A stretch of DNA of 64,000 nucleotides. Origin: Craterostigma plantagineum. Taxonomy: Eukaryota; Streptophyta; Magnoliopsida; Lamiales; Linderniaceae. Positions 23,996 to 39,682 of the stretch are shown here, in pieces. The DNA lies in NCBI GenBank assembly GCA_027422505.1, contig JAPQWV010001348.1, positions 30,487 to 94,486 on the forward strand, written 5' to 3'. The notes under the pieces are model-generated. The model saw only the letters and a list, made by a program, of their open reading frames with translations. It searched no databases and was not told the origin of the DNA. How positions within the stretch are numbered: the stretch's first letter is position 1; each line of letters starts with the position of its first letter. Both the position numbers and the translations under genes were made by a program.

Positions 23996-25080
23996 ATGTC
24001 TCTTGTGGATTACTCGTATTCTGACGACGACGACGACGACGACGAATCTCAACAAGTGAAGGCTTCGTCCCCGAAACGACCCCGTTTTGAGGGCCCAGCT
24101 CAAAAACCCCATAACATGTCAGTTCAGATTTTTTTTTTCTCTTCGTTCTTTTAAGTTCGAGTTACTTAATCTTGTTTCTGAATCTCCTTTCCCTTCTCGA
24201 TTAAGCTGTCAGAGATGGGATCGAGTAGTTGTTTGGTGTTCAATTTTCCCCTGGGAATTCGATGTTCTATTAACACGTGGAAAATCCGAATGACATTTTA
24301 TTGCTCAAGAAACTTCTTGGACTTTGATCCTCAGCTTCGATTGGCTTTAGGATTTTGATAGTTTATCATAGATGCTTCTGCTCCATTCACTGGATCCATT
24401 TTCTGCAGGTCACACGCTACAGCTGACTTGTACCGTAATGAATTGTCGATTCGTGCGTGATTAATCGATGGCAACAAATACAAAAATCGAAAGTCTTTCT
24501 TGTTTCTGTATGTTTAGTGAGAAAAAAAAAATCTTTACTTTGTCCTTGATAGGTTATCCGCGAACACCGCCCCACCTTCAAAGGATACGAAAGTGACGAT
24601 ACCCGATAATCCTTCGAAGCTAAACCTCCCCGATGCATCGGCCCTTTTGAACGCACCTTCAGCTTCCTCTAACCCACCCAACGCTTCAGACCATGAGTCG
24701 AGAGTTGCAGCTGCAATGGCTGAAAGTGCTGCGAGAAAAAGGGAGTCGAACGTATTGTCTGCTGATAATCATCGAAGTAGTAAAGTCCCAAAAGGGCGGA
24801 TGATTCCTCACACGAAGAATGTTTCGGATACTTCAGGCGGTCGTTTTTTTGTTCCACCTCAGCTTGCTGGAAGGTGAGATGATTCACTTGGTTGGCTAAA
24901 GTAGATTCACTGAGATAAGTTTCACCTCACTGCATAGAACAGCTTCTGATAAAATATATGTTTGATCAACTTACAATGTGGATTTGTTTTTCTTCTCTTT
25001 GCTTTTTGGGCAGGAGCAACGTTGTGACAGAGGACATAAGCAAGCTGTTTGTGAAGAAAAATGCTAATCCATCAACATAA
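23996..25080 (+). CDS. Small uncharacterised plant protein, Asp-rich N-terminus
   Basis: Three exons, 23996-24117, 24553-24873 and 25014-25080, splice as AT|G and AG|G to 169 residues. It starts MSLVDYSYS followed by seven Asp encoded by a GAC run, then a basic patch (SPKRPRFEGP). The middle (LPDASALLNAPSASSNP) is low-complexity. The end, GGRFFVPPQLAGR then SNVVTEDISKLFVKK, looks strongly conserved and is the likely functional part. I recall this end in unnamed plant and animal nuclear proteins but cannot assign a role. The GAC repeat can vary in length between alleles. The intron 1 boundary is chosen because it keeps frame and restores HNMLSANTAPP. Confidence 0.75.
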
Positions 25081-25274
25081 AAGGGCTTTAACTGCGCCAT
25101 GATTACTCATTCCTTTAGTGGAAAACTATTGAACCCTTTTGAGCTAGATGCATATTTCATGTAGCAGAGCAGTTTTACATATTTATGTATTGATCCATAA
25201 CCTATAGACATATATACAAATCTGCAACTTCATTCTGCATCACTACATTTTTTAGCTATTCACAGCAACTGTGA

Positions 25275-27097
25275 TTAATTTGGAAGGCGGGGCGGTGAAT
25301 TTCTTTGAGCAAAGGGTTTGAGTCGAGATCTCAGCCAATCCCAGTTCGAAGACGTTGGGCCGCAGAATTGCACCTCGACTGATCTCCGCGACCCTTTTCG
25401 AACGAATTCCAACTCCTTTGTGACTTCAAGGTGTTCGTAGTCGACCAAGGGCAGAGAAAAAGAACCGTTGGACTCCAATTTTCTAATCCAACCCCGCAAG
25501 ATATAATTCACAACCTGACAAAAACGATATATGGGGCGTGAAATTTTGTCCTAAAATCACCGTATATCGACGAGAAAAAGCTATGCCCCTTTTAACATTA
25601 ATTACCTCGGGCACTTCGTCGTGAGGGCAATGGCCAGCAGGGTTTATAACGTAGTATGGGGCGTTTTGAATCTGTTTTTTCACTTGATAACCCCAATAGG
25701 GAGTCACCCAAGGATCTTGTTTCCCATACATGAGGCAAAACGGCGTATCATTCTCCTTACACCTGAGAAATCACAGTCATCAGCAACTTATACATATGCT
25801 GTAATGTTTCCCTCAAATTTTCCCGGAAAAAAAAAAAATTATACCTTTCCAATGCTTCTTTGAAGGAAATCTCTCCCCTTGGAGCAAACATAATCGAAGC
25901 CAAAGCAGCTGCGGCGGCGGGATGTTGAGTCGTCTCTACTATGCGACAAAACACTTCATCCACATCCGTAGTGTGGTCAGCGTAAACTTGCTTCAATATG
26001 TCAGCTATTGTTCTGGGATCGCTTATCTTCATCCATCTAAGAACCCCAAAATCAATAATTTGGAGGAAGAAAAATGTCAAAGATGGTCACATCACAAGTG
26101 GAGGTATAGTTTTGTTTCGCAGTGTAAAACGAGGACTTACAGAGCTTGTATCAATTGTCTGGCAAAAGAAGGGAGTGGGAATTTTCCAGACCATGGGATG
26201 AGTTTGGACAGAGCCGGAGACCTCTCGGGATTAGGGAGAAGTCCCCAAAAAGGAGTGGCGTTGAGCAAAGTTATGCCTTTCACCAAATGAGGGTAATATG
26301 CTGCTAGATATACAGCTATGAAACCACCAAGTGAGTTCCCCACTAGATATACTGGTTCTTTGATCACCTAACCAACAAAAAAAAACATCATATTGTTAAG
26401 GCATTTACATTAGTAGCTTACATTGTCCGGGAAAAAAATACATAAAGCTTCAAATTCAATTAGCTACCTCTTCTATGAAATATCGAACTTGGTCCCTCCA
26501 AAGATCAACCGAATAAACCAATTCTTCTGCCCACGCTTCGCTTTCCTCTCCAAAGCCCCAAGAGGTATTGATCCCATCTAAAGCCTTTAACGTCGGATCT
26601 TCGCAAGGCAAAGACATCCCTTGACCGAGGAAATCTAAAGCCCATACCCTGTAATTTCTACCTAGATCTTCGAGTTGTTTCTTGTAATGAAACGAGCCCA
26701 CGCCAAAGCCAGGGAGGCAGAGAATGGTGGGCGATTCTGAATTTTCGAGACCTGCTACTTCGTAATAGACGTGGATCTTGGGTTTCCATTCCCAGAAACC
26801 GCTGCCTATCGCAGCTACGTTATCTCCTCTTTCCTTGTCTGGCAAACCAGGGATCAAAACTTTAGGTATCGAATTGGATTTAATGCCCTCGATTGTTCGG
26901 CCATCTTCATCGGTGAGTGTAAAGGATTTGTTTTGGCTTATCGAGCAAGATAGCAAAGGATACAATCTGCTATGCCTGTGCCTGCTATTGAATCTTGTAG
27001 TGTACAGCTGAGAATGCCTTCGATTTTCGGGATATGATTCCTTACGAGTATTATATGCGAAGCTGCAAGTGTTATGGCATGAAATGATTTCCATCAT
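25275..27097 (-). CDS. PPH: Pheophytinase, chloroplastic
   Basis: Five exons, 26468-27097, 26141-26367, 25845-26036, 25606-25762 and 25275-25514, give 481 residues, the normal length for pheophytinase. The N-terminus is Ser/Arg/His-rich like a chloroplast transit peptide. Family segments: IPKVLIPGLPDKE, GFWEWKPKIHVYYEVAG, LPGFGVGSFHYKKQLEDLG, the nucleophile elbow GNSLGG (catalytic Ser), NATPFWGLLPNPERSP, LMYGKQDPWV and PAGHCPHDEVPEVVNYILRGW with the catalytic His. The enzyme removes the phytol chain from pheophytin a during leaf senescence in the plastid. The catalytic motifs are present and no frame break was seen. A closely related alpha/beta hydrolase paralogue cannot be fully excluded, but the length and the GLPDKE...FWEW block are specific. 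Confidence 0.92.
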
Positions 27098-27959
27098 CGA
27101 CGAACAAACGATAGCAATCTGTGGAGAAGAGTAGATAATGAGAAGTTAAGTCATATAATCATCCTTAGTTTTATATACATGAAATACAAAGGTGAGACTG
27201 CTATACCATATAATATCTACAGAGTTGCCTCACTACCAAACTACGGATTCTTTCTTACGATAAGAGGTGCTATGGTCCCAGAGAAAGGTAATACGGATTA
27301 AAACACACCCACAGCTACTATACATAACTTACAATCTGAATATCATCCTTTCAATTAACCCCAAAAAACTTCAAGTTCACAAAAATCTTACCTTTAGGCT
27401 AAATCGCGGGGGGGTTTAGGCGAAAACTCCGAATTCCAAGCTTATAGGAGAAAAGCAAACGACTATTGAGGTGAGGATACTAAGCTTTCTGGGATGCACT
27501 TCTATCTTTCAGAAGACGATGGATAAATTATTGTCGCGCTGTTATAACAATATTGCTGACTTTTCTGGAAAATGAAAAAAGGAAACTTAAAGAAAAGGTT
27601 AAGTGCACGCAATGTTCTATTGTTTTTGCCAAGTGATCGTCGTATGTGGGGTGGGGACCATCCACGAAGAAATTGGAGAATTTACAACGTGGGTGTTTCC
27701 AGTACATTTTGGTTGTATGACATTGACGCCAAAGGTTTTCATAATTGTACATCTTGATCCTCAGAAAATCACAAATTTTGCCCCAATACTTGACCGAATT
27801 GGTCCAAGATATTATTATGCAAACCTGCCTAAATAACGTGTAACGAACCGAAGGCTCTGGTCTCTTAGACTGCTGCGGTGGAATTTGTCATGTAATAATA
27901 TCAAATATCATCTTTTTCTCCCCAAAGCTCTTACAGAGATGACTTGTTAATCAGTTATT

Positions 27960-28231
27960 ATTGAGCCGTTTGTAGAAAGCTCATTTGGTCAGCTAGTCGC
28001 AATATTTGTCGCATAACTGCCGATTTTAATTTAAATGGTAGTAGATAATGGGTTTCTATTTACGTCGATTTTTGTCCCTTGTGGATATTTGTCTTCCCTC
28101 ATGGGAGTGTTGTGTCTCTTTGTGGGGTTATGGTATGCTCGTTTGTGAGCCTTTGCTCTCCCAATTTAGCGGTGAAACCTTTGGGCTATTTAACCCATGA
28201 ATTAATGCAAGCTATCATTTCGAAAAAAAAA
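27960..28231 (+). mobile_element. LINE/SINE-like 3' end remnant with poly(A)
   Basis: Non-coding text of the type CTTCCCTCATGGGAGTG, GTTATGGTATGCTCG ends in TTAATGCAAGCTATCATTTCG followed by a run of A at 28220-28230. This layout resembles the 3' tail of a retroposed non-LTR element. No reverse-transcriptase frame remains, and the left limit is a guess. Confidence 0.35.
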
Positions 28232-28349
28232 AATAAATGTTCTCTCACAATCATGTAACCCAAAACCTGTAAAACTCTGCGTAGAAATTTGCAGAAAAAT
28301 GGACAGAATAGAGATCTCTGTTTCAATCATATGCACTACTATTGATCTT

Positions 28350-28435
28350 TATGTATGAAAAAACCCTCCTCCTTCGTCCGGGCTTGGGACCGGCTGTGGT
28401 TCGCTCACACAGGCGGAGTTAAAAACTTTTTTTTT
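28350..28435 (-). mobile_element. Repeat fragment with GGTCCCAAGCCCGG motif
   Basis: On the minus strand it reads CGAACCACAGCCGG, GTCCCAAGCCCGGACGAAGG and AGGAGGGTT. I recall this wording as a frequent plant interspersed repeat. The plus-strand side has a run of T next to it. The family is not assigned. Confidence 0.35.
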
Positions 28436-29020
28436 TTTCGAATAATCGTTACACAAAGTAAGAAAGACGATGATGCTGTAATTTACAACTGACTTGGGGA
28501 TAACCATATAATTAACTACAAGGCATGCCAATTTAAAAACTTACGTGACACATACCAAATAATGTAGATGATATCAAGTTTCTGAATCTTATGCCAAACA
28601 CGACTAAGGAGGATAATCAAGACCTGGAGGAGCCTTCAGCGAATCAAGAAAGTCTACACTGAATCACGTATTGTCCCAACAACGATTTCTTAAGAGCATT
28701 AGTTAAGAATATTACCTATCCTATACAATGAACTGTAATAGAAATGGCATTTAGAAATACTACCTAGCAAAGTTTTAGGGCAAAACCATCAGGTATATCC
28801 AAAAAAGTTCCAGAAAAAACTTGGAACTTGAACTGCTATGACAATAAACAAACATGCATTACAAAGGACAATCAACATAATATGGCTTCAGAATCTTGAA
28901 ATCCAAGAACAAGCGTACATCCATCATGCTACTCAAAAAGATAAATCCAGTGGACACAACCCGTTTTGCAGATAAAAAAAAACGACATTCAAAGACAAAG
29001 GCATCTCCGAGTAATGCTGC

Positions 29021-29125
29021 TTAGGATACACGTTCCAGTGCCAAGCACAACCAGCGATAAAAGATGATCATATAGATGATGAACCAAGAAAAAAGGGCAT
29101 AGATGAAAATGGAAACAGCCTCCAC
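29021..29125 (-). CDS. Candidate last exon of a small membrane peptide gene
   Basis: After an AG acceptor (GTTAG, ending at base 29126) the minus strand reads VEAVSIFIYALFSWFIIYMI and then IFYRWLCLALERVS with a TAA stop. It is a compact hydrophobic helix followed by basic/polar residues, shaped like a one-helix membrane protein end. No upstream exon was found, and the family is unknown. It could be chance in T-rich DNA. Confidence 0.25.
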   Translation of the reverse strand: MEAVSIFIYALFSWFIIYMIIFYRWLCLALERVS

Positions 29126-30707
29126 CTAACGATACCAAACATCAATAATCAAGAATACCAATTATCTGTCACAGGAATCATGCCTCAAACATACGGGTGT
29201 CTCTTCAACGCCGATTAAAAGAAAGAAATCCTTATCTAGGAAAATAGTAGAGGGAATTGAAATGCAGAGACCCTGAATGAGAAAAAACCTCCATGCTGTT
29301 ACGGCATACCAAATTCCCCATCACCATTTACCCACGCCTTTCTAGTGCACAAGAAAACGTTTGAGAATATCCTACTTTCCTTTTGGAACATCACAGTGGA
29401 CACCATTCTCAAGGACACATGCACATGAAGCAGAGAAAGCCAAGATGCACGCCATATATCAAACACCAGAATGAGGATGGGAGATAAAGATACAGCTTTT
29501 CAAGGGAGAGTAGTACACCTGTACGGATGCAACTCCCCCCACAATGCCACAGACCTTCAGATGAAGGTAGAAGAGAACTACCAAATTCAGCCACGGGTTT
29601 TTGAATAGTGTGTACAACCAATCATCTCTAAGTTCATTGCAGCAACAAACACAAGCATAACAACCAGATAACTAAAGAACCAAGGAATAACAAAAACAAA
29701 ACGAGAACCATATATCACGTAGATTAGATTCAGTCGCAGAACGGTTTCTAGTGTTGCTTCAGAACATTCAAAATCTGCATCCACGAAGAAAATTCCCCAA
29801 AGAACGTAAAATGGCAAAACTGAATAACGTAAGGAGAACTTGAACCAGACATTTATACCAGATACAGCCCTCTTGGGAATACACGCCATCCAAAACTTCA
29901 TCAGGAAAGTTGTGTGACATACTGTCCAAATGCAGGATAACAAGCAGAAGTTCACATTACCAAAATCCAGGTAAGACCAAATGGAAGAAGTAACCAGCTT
30001 ATTGAACACTATTGTCCGAGTGAGTAATAAAGCAGAAACAACAAATACAAGTGCTGCGCGAGAAAAAAAGATGAACGAAAGCATTGTAGAACATGATGAC
30101 TTAGTACTTGTCACACACAGATCATGTTGACGGCCATATCCATATTATTACCATTCATGCTCAACTCTTCTAGACCGCTAGCGCTTCTCCCACAAAAATT
30201 AACTTCAATTGTCAATATGCATATCAAAAATGAAATCATCACAAGCTTCCCTCGTTTCTCCAGTTATGAACCAAGACATCATGCAATTTGTTTCAGTAGC
30301 CAAGTGAACCGAGTCAACCAGAATGTAGTAGGCAGAGGAGTGACAATTTGCAAAACTGTACCAAAATCCAATGAACAAACCAATCTGCTGCTAATCAAAT
30401 GAGGGCCAAAGTACAACACAATTACAAAGACAACTAAATGAAAACCATGACAGATGTAAATTTCAATATTACTGAAAATTTCCAACCCATCTTGACAGGT
30501 CACTAAATCCAAAATCCAGTTGATATATTATGCAAATCCTCCGATTCAAGGCATTAATATCTGTTGAAACTTCACCCAGGCATCAAACACGAAATCCTTA
30601 TCTTAAAAGCCATTCAGTGCAGCTACTCAATTAACTTAAGCAGAACGATAGGGCATAGAGCAGGAGTAAGGTAAAATGTCTTGTGATCATAAACCAGTTG
30701 TAAGAAG

Positions 30708-30907
30708 ATAAACCGTCAATACTCAATTCCATTACCAGCTACAAATAACGAGCAAGGAAAAATAAATGCATTACTACGTAAAACTATTTCCTCACAATTG
30801 CTATCCAATAAACCATCAGTACTCAATTCCATTACCAGCTACAAATAACGAGCAAGGAAAAATAAATGCATTACTACGTAAAACTATTTCCTCACTATTG
30901 GTATCCT
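30708..30907. repeat. 100-bp tandem duplication
   Basis: ATAAACCGTCAATACTC at 30708 recurs as ATAAACCATCAGTACTC at 30808. The following 80 bases are almost identical, and the period is exactly 100. The last bases of copy 2 diverge. Confidence 0.95.
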
Positions 30908-32339
30908 AGTCTGCAGATCTTAGCTACGAACTGATACCAACCATGAATTTAATGTTTGAACCGTCTGCCTTCACAACAAAGTCATGATTTAGAAAATAAA
31001 TAATTTAACCCACAAAAGTTAGATGGGAGGAGAAGCCATGAAAGTTAGGGAAGACAGACAAAAAAGCAAACCTCACACTGCAGTGCACAGGTCGAACCCA
31101 GTAATAGAATAAGAATTTCCAAGGAATGCTGGCCACAAGAAGTTAAATTATTGAAAATAAGAACCGGAGTACAAACATCATTACTCCAAGAATATTAACT
31201 TCAACTCTGGGGAACAACACAGACCATAAAATTCCTGCAAACTGCCAACCAGAAGCAAAAAATAGTCACAATAATCAATTATTTTTTCTTTTCTTAACCA
31301 TATATAACGCATCAACACATTAGCTTACTAAACTTCGATCCTCCAGAAAGCACATGAGATAAAAGCATTTGGCTGAGAAGCTGAATAAAAAATCGGGATA
31401 TGGACAGAAGATGAAAGTTAATTGGCAGTGAATGATCCTTCAAAGCAAAAAGATACGAGTATGAATCAATACGTAAATTCAGCAAGGAAAAAGAACAGAA
31501 CTATAAAACTGAGTATGCCACTGAAAAACATATGAAAACATGATATAGAATATTAAAACCACCAACGCCAGGTATCTGTTTCTTTTTCATAAAACAGGTA
31601 AAAGACCTTCTGCATAAAAAATGAACCATCAAACAAATTTTGAGAGGAAGGAACTGATTATTATGAATCAAAGAAATTGACACCGTGAAGCTAGAAAGAA
31701 AATTTTACACCAAAAAACTTATCTCAACTCAGCCGCTCAATCACTTTCACTTCCTACATAAACACTGCGTGAAAAAGGAAACATCAAATGACTTGGGAAA
31801 AGGGTACTGATGATTGATGCTAGAAGATAAATTTAGAGAGAAACATCCTTCAACCAAACCATCAAACAACTTTCCCCGAACACCACGAGTCAAAGAAAAT
31901 GCCTTGCAACCGTATGCCTTATCTGAGATCAAACAAATTATCATTACTATTATATTAACCCATATCCTAAATGAAACCTATTAAACATGAAATGTAAATA
32001 GATGAAACTCCCCAAGGCAACCAAGTAGAAGACAATCAAGGACCCACAAGGAACCTTCCAGAAAATGTATCCTTGCACGGTAAGAAAACCCGTCATAGCC
32101 AACAATGAACGATCAATATCGAGTAGACAAAATCACATAACTACCCACAACAGAGCAGAATAAGAACCGGCTCGTCAACGTCATGCTCCCTAAAGATTCC
32201 TATCCTAGCCATGTCAATCATGAAGAATCGGAGATAAGCTGGACGACCAAACAAAAACATCAATCGATCGGCCTTCAAAAGAGGAACACAAGAAATTACG
32301 ATGAACCCTAGACAAGAAAGCAAACAGCTGCAAACAAAG

Positions 32340-32690
32340 CAACATGACACATAAGGAGACGGGCGGTTGATTGATTCTTCACATCAGGAAACGAAGCAGA
32401 AACGAATTAGGAAGATCCAATTTCCAACAAAAGCCATCTCCTCACAAACTCGTCATGAATCCCATCACAAAGCCACTGAGAATAGAAGATCAATCATAAA
32501 GAAGACGAAAATCACAAAAAGGCCACAAAATAGCAGAACGATAATTGGCACGAAACAGATCCTTCACCGACGACATATTCAATCAACCGAGATTTTCGAA
32601 CAAAAGAACAGCCAAGCAATAGCAGACAACAGACGAAAAGGCAGCAGAAATTACGACTTGGTGAAACGAAAGGGTTGGGCTATTTAAAGA
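32340..32690 (-). promoter_or_regulatory. Possible promoter and leader of a minus-strand transcript
   Basis: Reading leftward, a TATA-like TTTAAATAG at about 32681-32689 is followed by pyrimidine-rich sequence (CTTTTCGTCTGTTG) like a plant 5' leader, and by several short ATG frames (MSSVKDLFRANYRS, MAFVGNWIFLIRF). No convincing protein follows. It may drive the short membrane exon or a non-coding RNA. Weak evidence. Confidence 0.25.
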
Positions 32691-33457
32691 AATCGATTGA
32701 TTTTGGACGGACGAGATTAAGTCAATCGAACGGCGGTAAAAAAGGATCATACGCGTAAAGATTGTCGGTGCTTAGACCGCACGCTATTTACGACCACGGA
32801 TTTCTTATCATAATTAATCAACAATTATTACCTTTTCTTTATTTAATTAGGACTTTTTCAACCACCAATCTTCTCTTGCGGTCAACGTAGTGGTATGGTA
32901 TATAATTATTCCTCAAATATAATTTTTTCATGTCTAACACAGACTTTTCCACAGCATTATATCGTACCAAAATTTTCGGGCTAAACTTAGTTTTTTCTCT
33001 TTTCAATCATGAAATAAGTTTGTTTCTTATTAACAAAACTGCTTCTTTCGCGATTTATTAAAATGAAGTACGTAATAATCCATTGGACCTATTTTGAAAA
33101 CCAACAGGTTTGGGCTTTCGACCTACTTTAATAAAATGAGAAAATAAACGAAAAACTTAAAAAAGCCGAAATTCTGGTAATCTTTTCAACACATCTTCGA
33201 TAAGGGAAGGCAACAATATTTTCTGTATTTATCAACAACCAAGAATACGATGAAACACTTCTTCATGCTTTCGTGTTAAGGCAACAACTGTTATCCTCAT
33301 TACATCAGCGATGCTGATTTCCACAGTAGCTAAAACGAAAGTACTAAGAAAAACATTTCCTCACAAGCAGATAAAGCTAGTAATAAGAGAAGCAACTCTC
33401 ATACCAAATGATAAAATTAGCCATATACAAAGCCAGATAGAATTCCCTCGTGCTTAC

Positions 33458-37232
<3,775 letters not shown>

Positions 37233-37780
37233 ACTCGATTCTCCTCAGTTATCAGGTTTCGATTTTGATCTGTGAATTTCCCGTTTGCCCGAGGATTTTG
37301 TTCTTGTAAAAGGCATTGACTTTGACTTTTCAGCTGGCTTGGTTTGTTGACGAAGGAAACTACATCTTTAACCTAATCTTTCTGGAATTATAATTTGAGC
37401 CCCTAAAGGCTCAAAGTATCCAACTTGAACGTTTGGTATTATAATTGTTTTTTCTCCAAAAAAATAAAAGAAGTCGATTACGAAAAGTTCGAACTCCCTG
37501 CCAATCTTACCAAGAGCTGAAAGTTTTAAATAAAATCAACTCAATTTTGAATTTCGTTGTGTAAACAATAAGTTGCTAAAAAGTACAGGGACCAAACGTG
37601 GAATTATCCAGAATAGGATGGGAAGGTTCATCAATATCTTCTTGGTCAACTTCTTTTGATTCATCAATTTGAATTGGAATTCGCATAATTCCAAAAATGA
37701 TTGATCGTAATAATTCACATAAAAAGGATGGTTCTTGATTTTTTATATAGCTTTTCCGGCGATTTGTGATCGGAGATAAG
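37233..37780. other. Intergenic: GFAT promoter and response-regulator 3' UTR
   Basis: Non-coding and AT-rich. A cluster of W-box cores lies 85-120 bases upstream of the GFAT start codon. Nothing else seen. Confidence 0.5.
37316..37351. promoter_or_regulatory. W-box cluster upstream of GFAT
   Basis: Three TTGAC cores at 37316-37320, 37322-37326 and 37347-37351. WRKY factors bind (T)TGAC. Close spacing is suggestive, but function is inference. Confidence 0.4.
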
Positions 37781-39682
37781 TCATTCCTCGTCAGTGTCAA
37801 ACCCAATTCCGTCCAATCCGAGGTAGTGCTCCACCGATTGGGGCGCTTCGACCTGACATTTTCGGGGAAATCTTAACCGATGTAAGAAAACTACAGCCAT
37901 AAAAGTTGAGTTATGAAGGAAAGAACTTTCACCTGGGAAAGAAGTCGACTCATCTCATCATCATCTTCATCGCCACCAAAGTAGTAGCCATTCTCAAATC
38001 CCATATGGGTACGATCTGCCACCGTCGCAATCCCATCTCCGGCCAGAGACGGCGGCGGCGGCGGCGGCAGTTGCTGAGGAGCAAAAGCTTCCGATCTCGG
38101 AGGAACGACCAAACTCTGCAGATTATTGGGTTCGCTGCTAAGCCCATCGTTGTTAGGGACGATAAAACCATTGCTCGTATTAGCCGCTTCAAAGTTGATC
38201 GAACCCAGCCCATAATTGCTGTTATTACCAGGCGCCGGAAAGGTACTGATAGGAGAAGCCATCGAAGGAGACAAGAAAGAAGACAGTATACGGTTATGTC
38301 CAATTTGGTTCAAGATTTGAGCCCTAGGCCGACCAATCATCGTCGGCGCTACAAAGCTGTTTTGGCTCAAGCTATTTCGTCGATCGACTTGGAAACTGTT
38401 TGCAAGGTTGAGGTTGCTATTCCCAGTGCCGAGTGTTGAAGATGGTCCGAAGGTCGCCTTCGTCCCAAGGAAGGGCATATGAGGAGCAGACGATGTTAGA
38501 AACTCCGATCCGTACGATGAAGAACTTGGATGTACAAGAAAAGGCATGCCCGAAAGATTTCCGTACTGTCGTCCTTGCTGATCTGTAGCTAGCTTTCGCA
38601 GGTAGATACGGTACTTCTGAGATATCACACGACGAAAAAGAAAAGGTTAGCTTTTTTCTTCAAACAACACACACGAGAAAACCCTAGAAAAGAGAGGGCC
38701 TTTCGAACCTGAAGGTGGCTCGCAACGTTCTCTCTTACAAGCCCTGGGACGTTCATCTTCTCTAAGATCTTCTTAGGCACAGCTTCTGCAATTTTCCCAG
38801 GATTTCAATCAAACAAACGTCGATCGAAAGAACGATATTAGCAGAAATTGGAATCGAAATATATATATAATGCTTACTATCGATCCCAAGGTCGTTTACG
38901 GCCCTGACGAACTTCATGTGCAGCTCGATCGACCATACGACCCTCGGCTTCTTCTTAGCAGAAGAAGAAGAAGAAGCCTTGTTTTCCTCTTGATCTTCAC
39001 CTTCTTCGTCGGCCCTCCTTTTCCTAACAGCAACAGTGTCTCTAGGATACTGATCTACGTCTCCGCCCGAAGAACTGCCCGACCTGCCCGAACGCTCGTT
39101 TTTTTCGAGCCCCTTCTTCCTCGCGACGTGCTGCCATATTGTCTTTACGTTCTCCATTCGTATGGGCTTTATGAGGTAATCGCACGCCCCGTGCCTTACG
39201 CCCTTCATTACAACGCTTTGGCTGTCATCAGCGGACATCACTGAATAACAGACACAACATTATTAGACGCGCACATCTTTTCTAAACTTTCGAGCAAATC
39301 GAATTAGGGTTTGCTAATACTGAACTGATGACGGGCAGATCCATCTCGAGGCCGACACTTTCGAGGAGGGCAAAACCGTCCATGTCTGGCATGTGAACGT
39401 CGCTCATTACGAGGTCGAAACTGTCCTTGTGCTCCCTCAGAAGCTCCACTGCATCGCCGGCTCGGCTGCATTTCGTCACTGCGAAAAAGGGGTTATTTAC
39501 GTCTTTTTTCGAAGCGAGGAAGAGCTCGAATTGTTATTATTATTACCTTGATAACGGCATGTCTGAAGCATCTTCTCCAATATCTTGAGGCAAGTAGCAT
39601 CGTCGTCGACTATGAGCACTCTCAGACCAACTGGGAAATCGTCGGAATTGCCCGAGCTTATTATAGGCGCTGACGTGCTCAT
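37781..39682 (-). CDS. Type-B response regulator (GARP transcription factor)
   Basis: Six exons, 39547-39682, 39326-39478, 38878-39240, 38709-38785, 37933-38616 and 37781-37852, give 494 residues. The receiver domain (about 18-135) has the acidic pocket VDDD, the phospho-acceptor Asp in [11 protein letters not shown], and Lys in [19 protein letters not shown]. An acidic/basic linker ([16 protein letters not shown]) leads to the GARP/Myb domain: [52 protein letters not shown]. These factors carry out cytokinin-induced transcription in the nucleus. The receiver and GARP are closest by eye to ARR1/ARR2, but the C-terminal region is short (about 250 residues, with PPPPPP and the end FDTDEE) and lacks the long Gln-rich activation tail, so I give no symbol. 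The GARP reads ELHMKF where most relatives have ELHQQF. It is divergent from the PUM24 gene. Confidence 0.93.

Larger units (their letters stand above)
27098..33457. other. 6.3-kb gene-poor region between PPH and GFAT
   Basis: No long coding gene is supported. It contains a poly(A)-ended retroelement-like tail (27960-28231), a GC-rich repeat fragment (28350-28435), a short spliced-looking coding exon on the minus strand (29021-29125), a 100-bp tandem duplication (30708-30907) and a possible minus-strand promoter/leader (about 32340-32690). From 28.5 to 32.3 kb the minus strand is T-rich and without coding bias, like introns or a non-coding transcript. Confidence 0.5.

Noticed and set aside
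29587..30114. 175-codon hydrophobic minus-strand frame
   Set aside because: No recognisable domain, composition typical of T-rich non-coding DNA, no splice or promoter context.
32367..32687. 106-codon basic plus-strand frame
   Set aside because: Lies opposite a pyrimidine-rich leader-like stretch; Lys/Arg/Ser composition follows from purine-rich DNA, and no homology is recognised.
33000..33300. tRNA, snRNA, CRISPR or operon structures anywhere in the window
   Set aside because: No tRNA B-box-like GGTTCGANTCC with cloverleaf, no snRNA promoter element, no regularly spaced direct repeats; the genome is eukaryotic.
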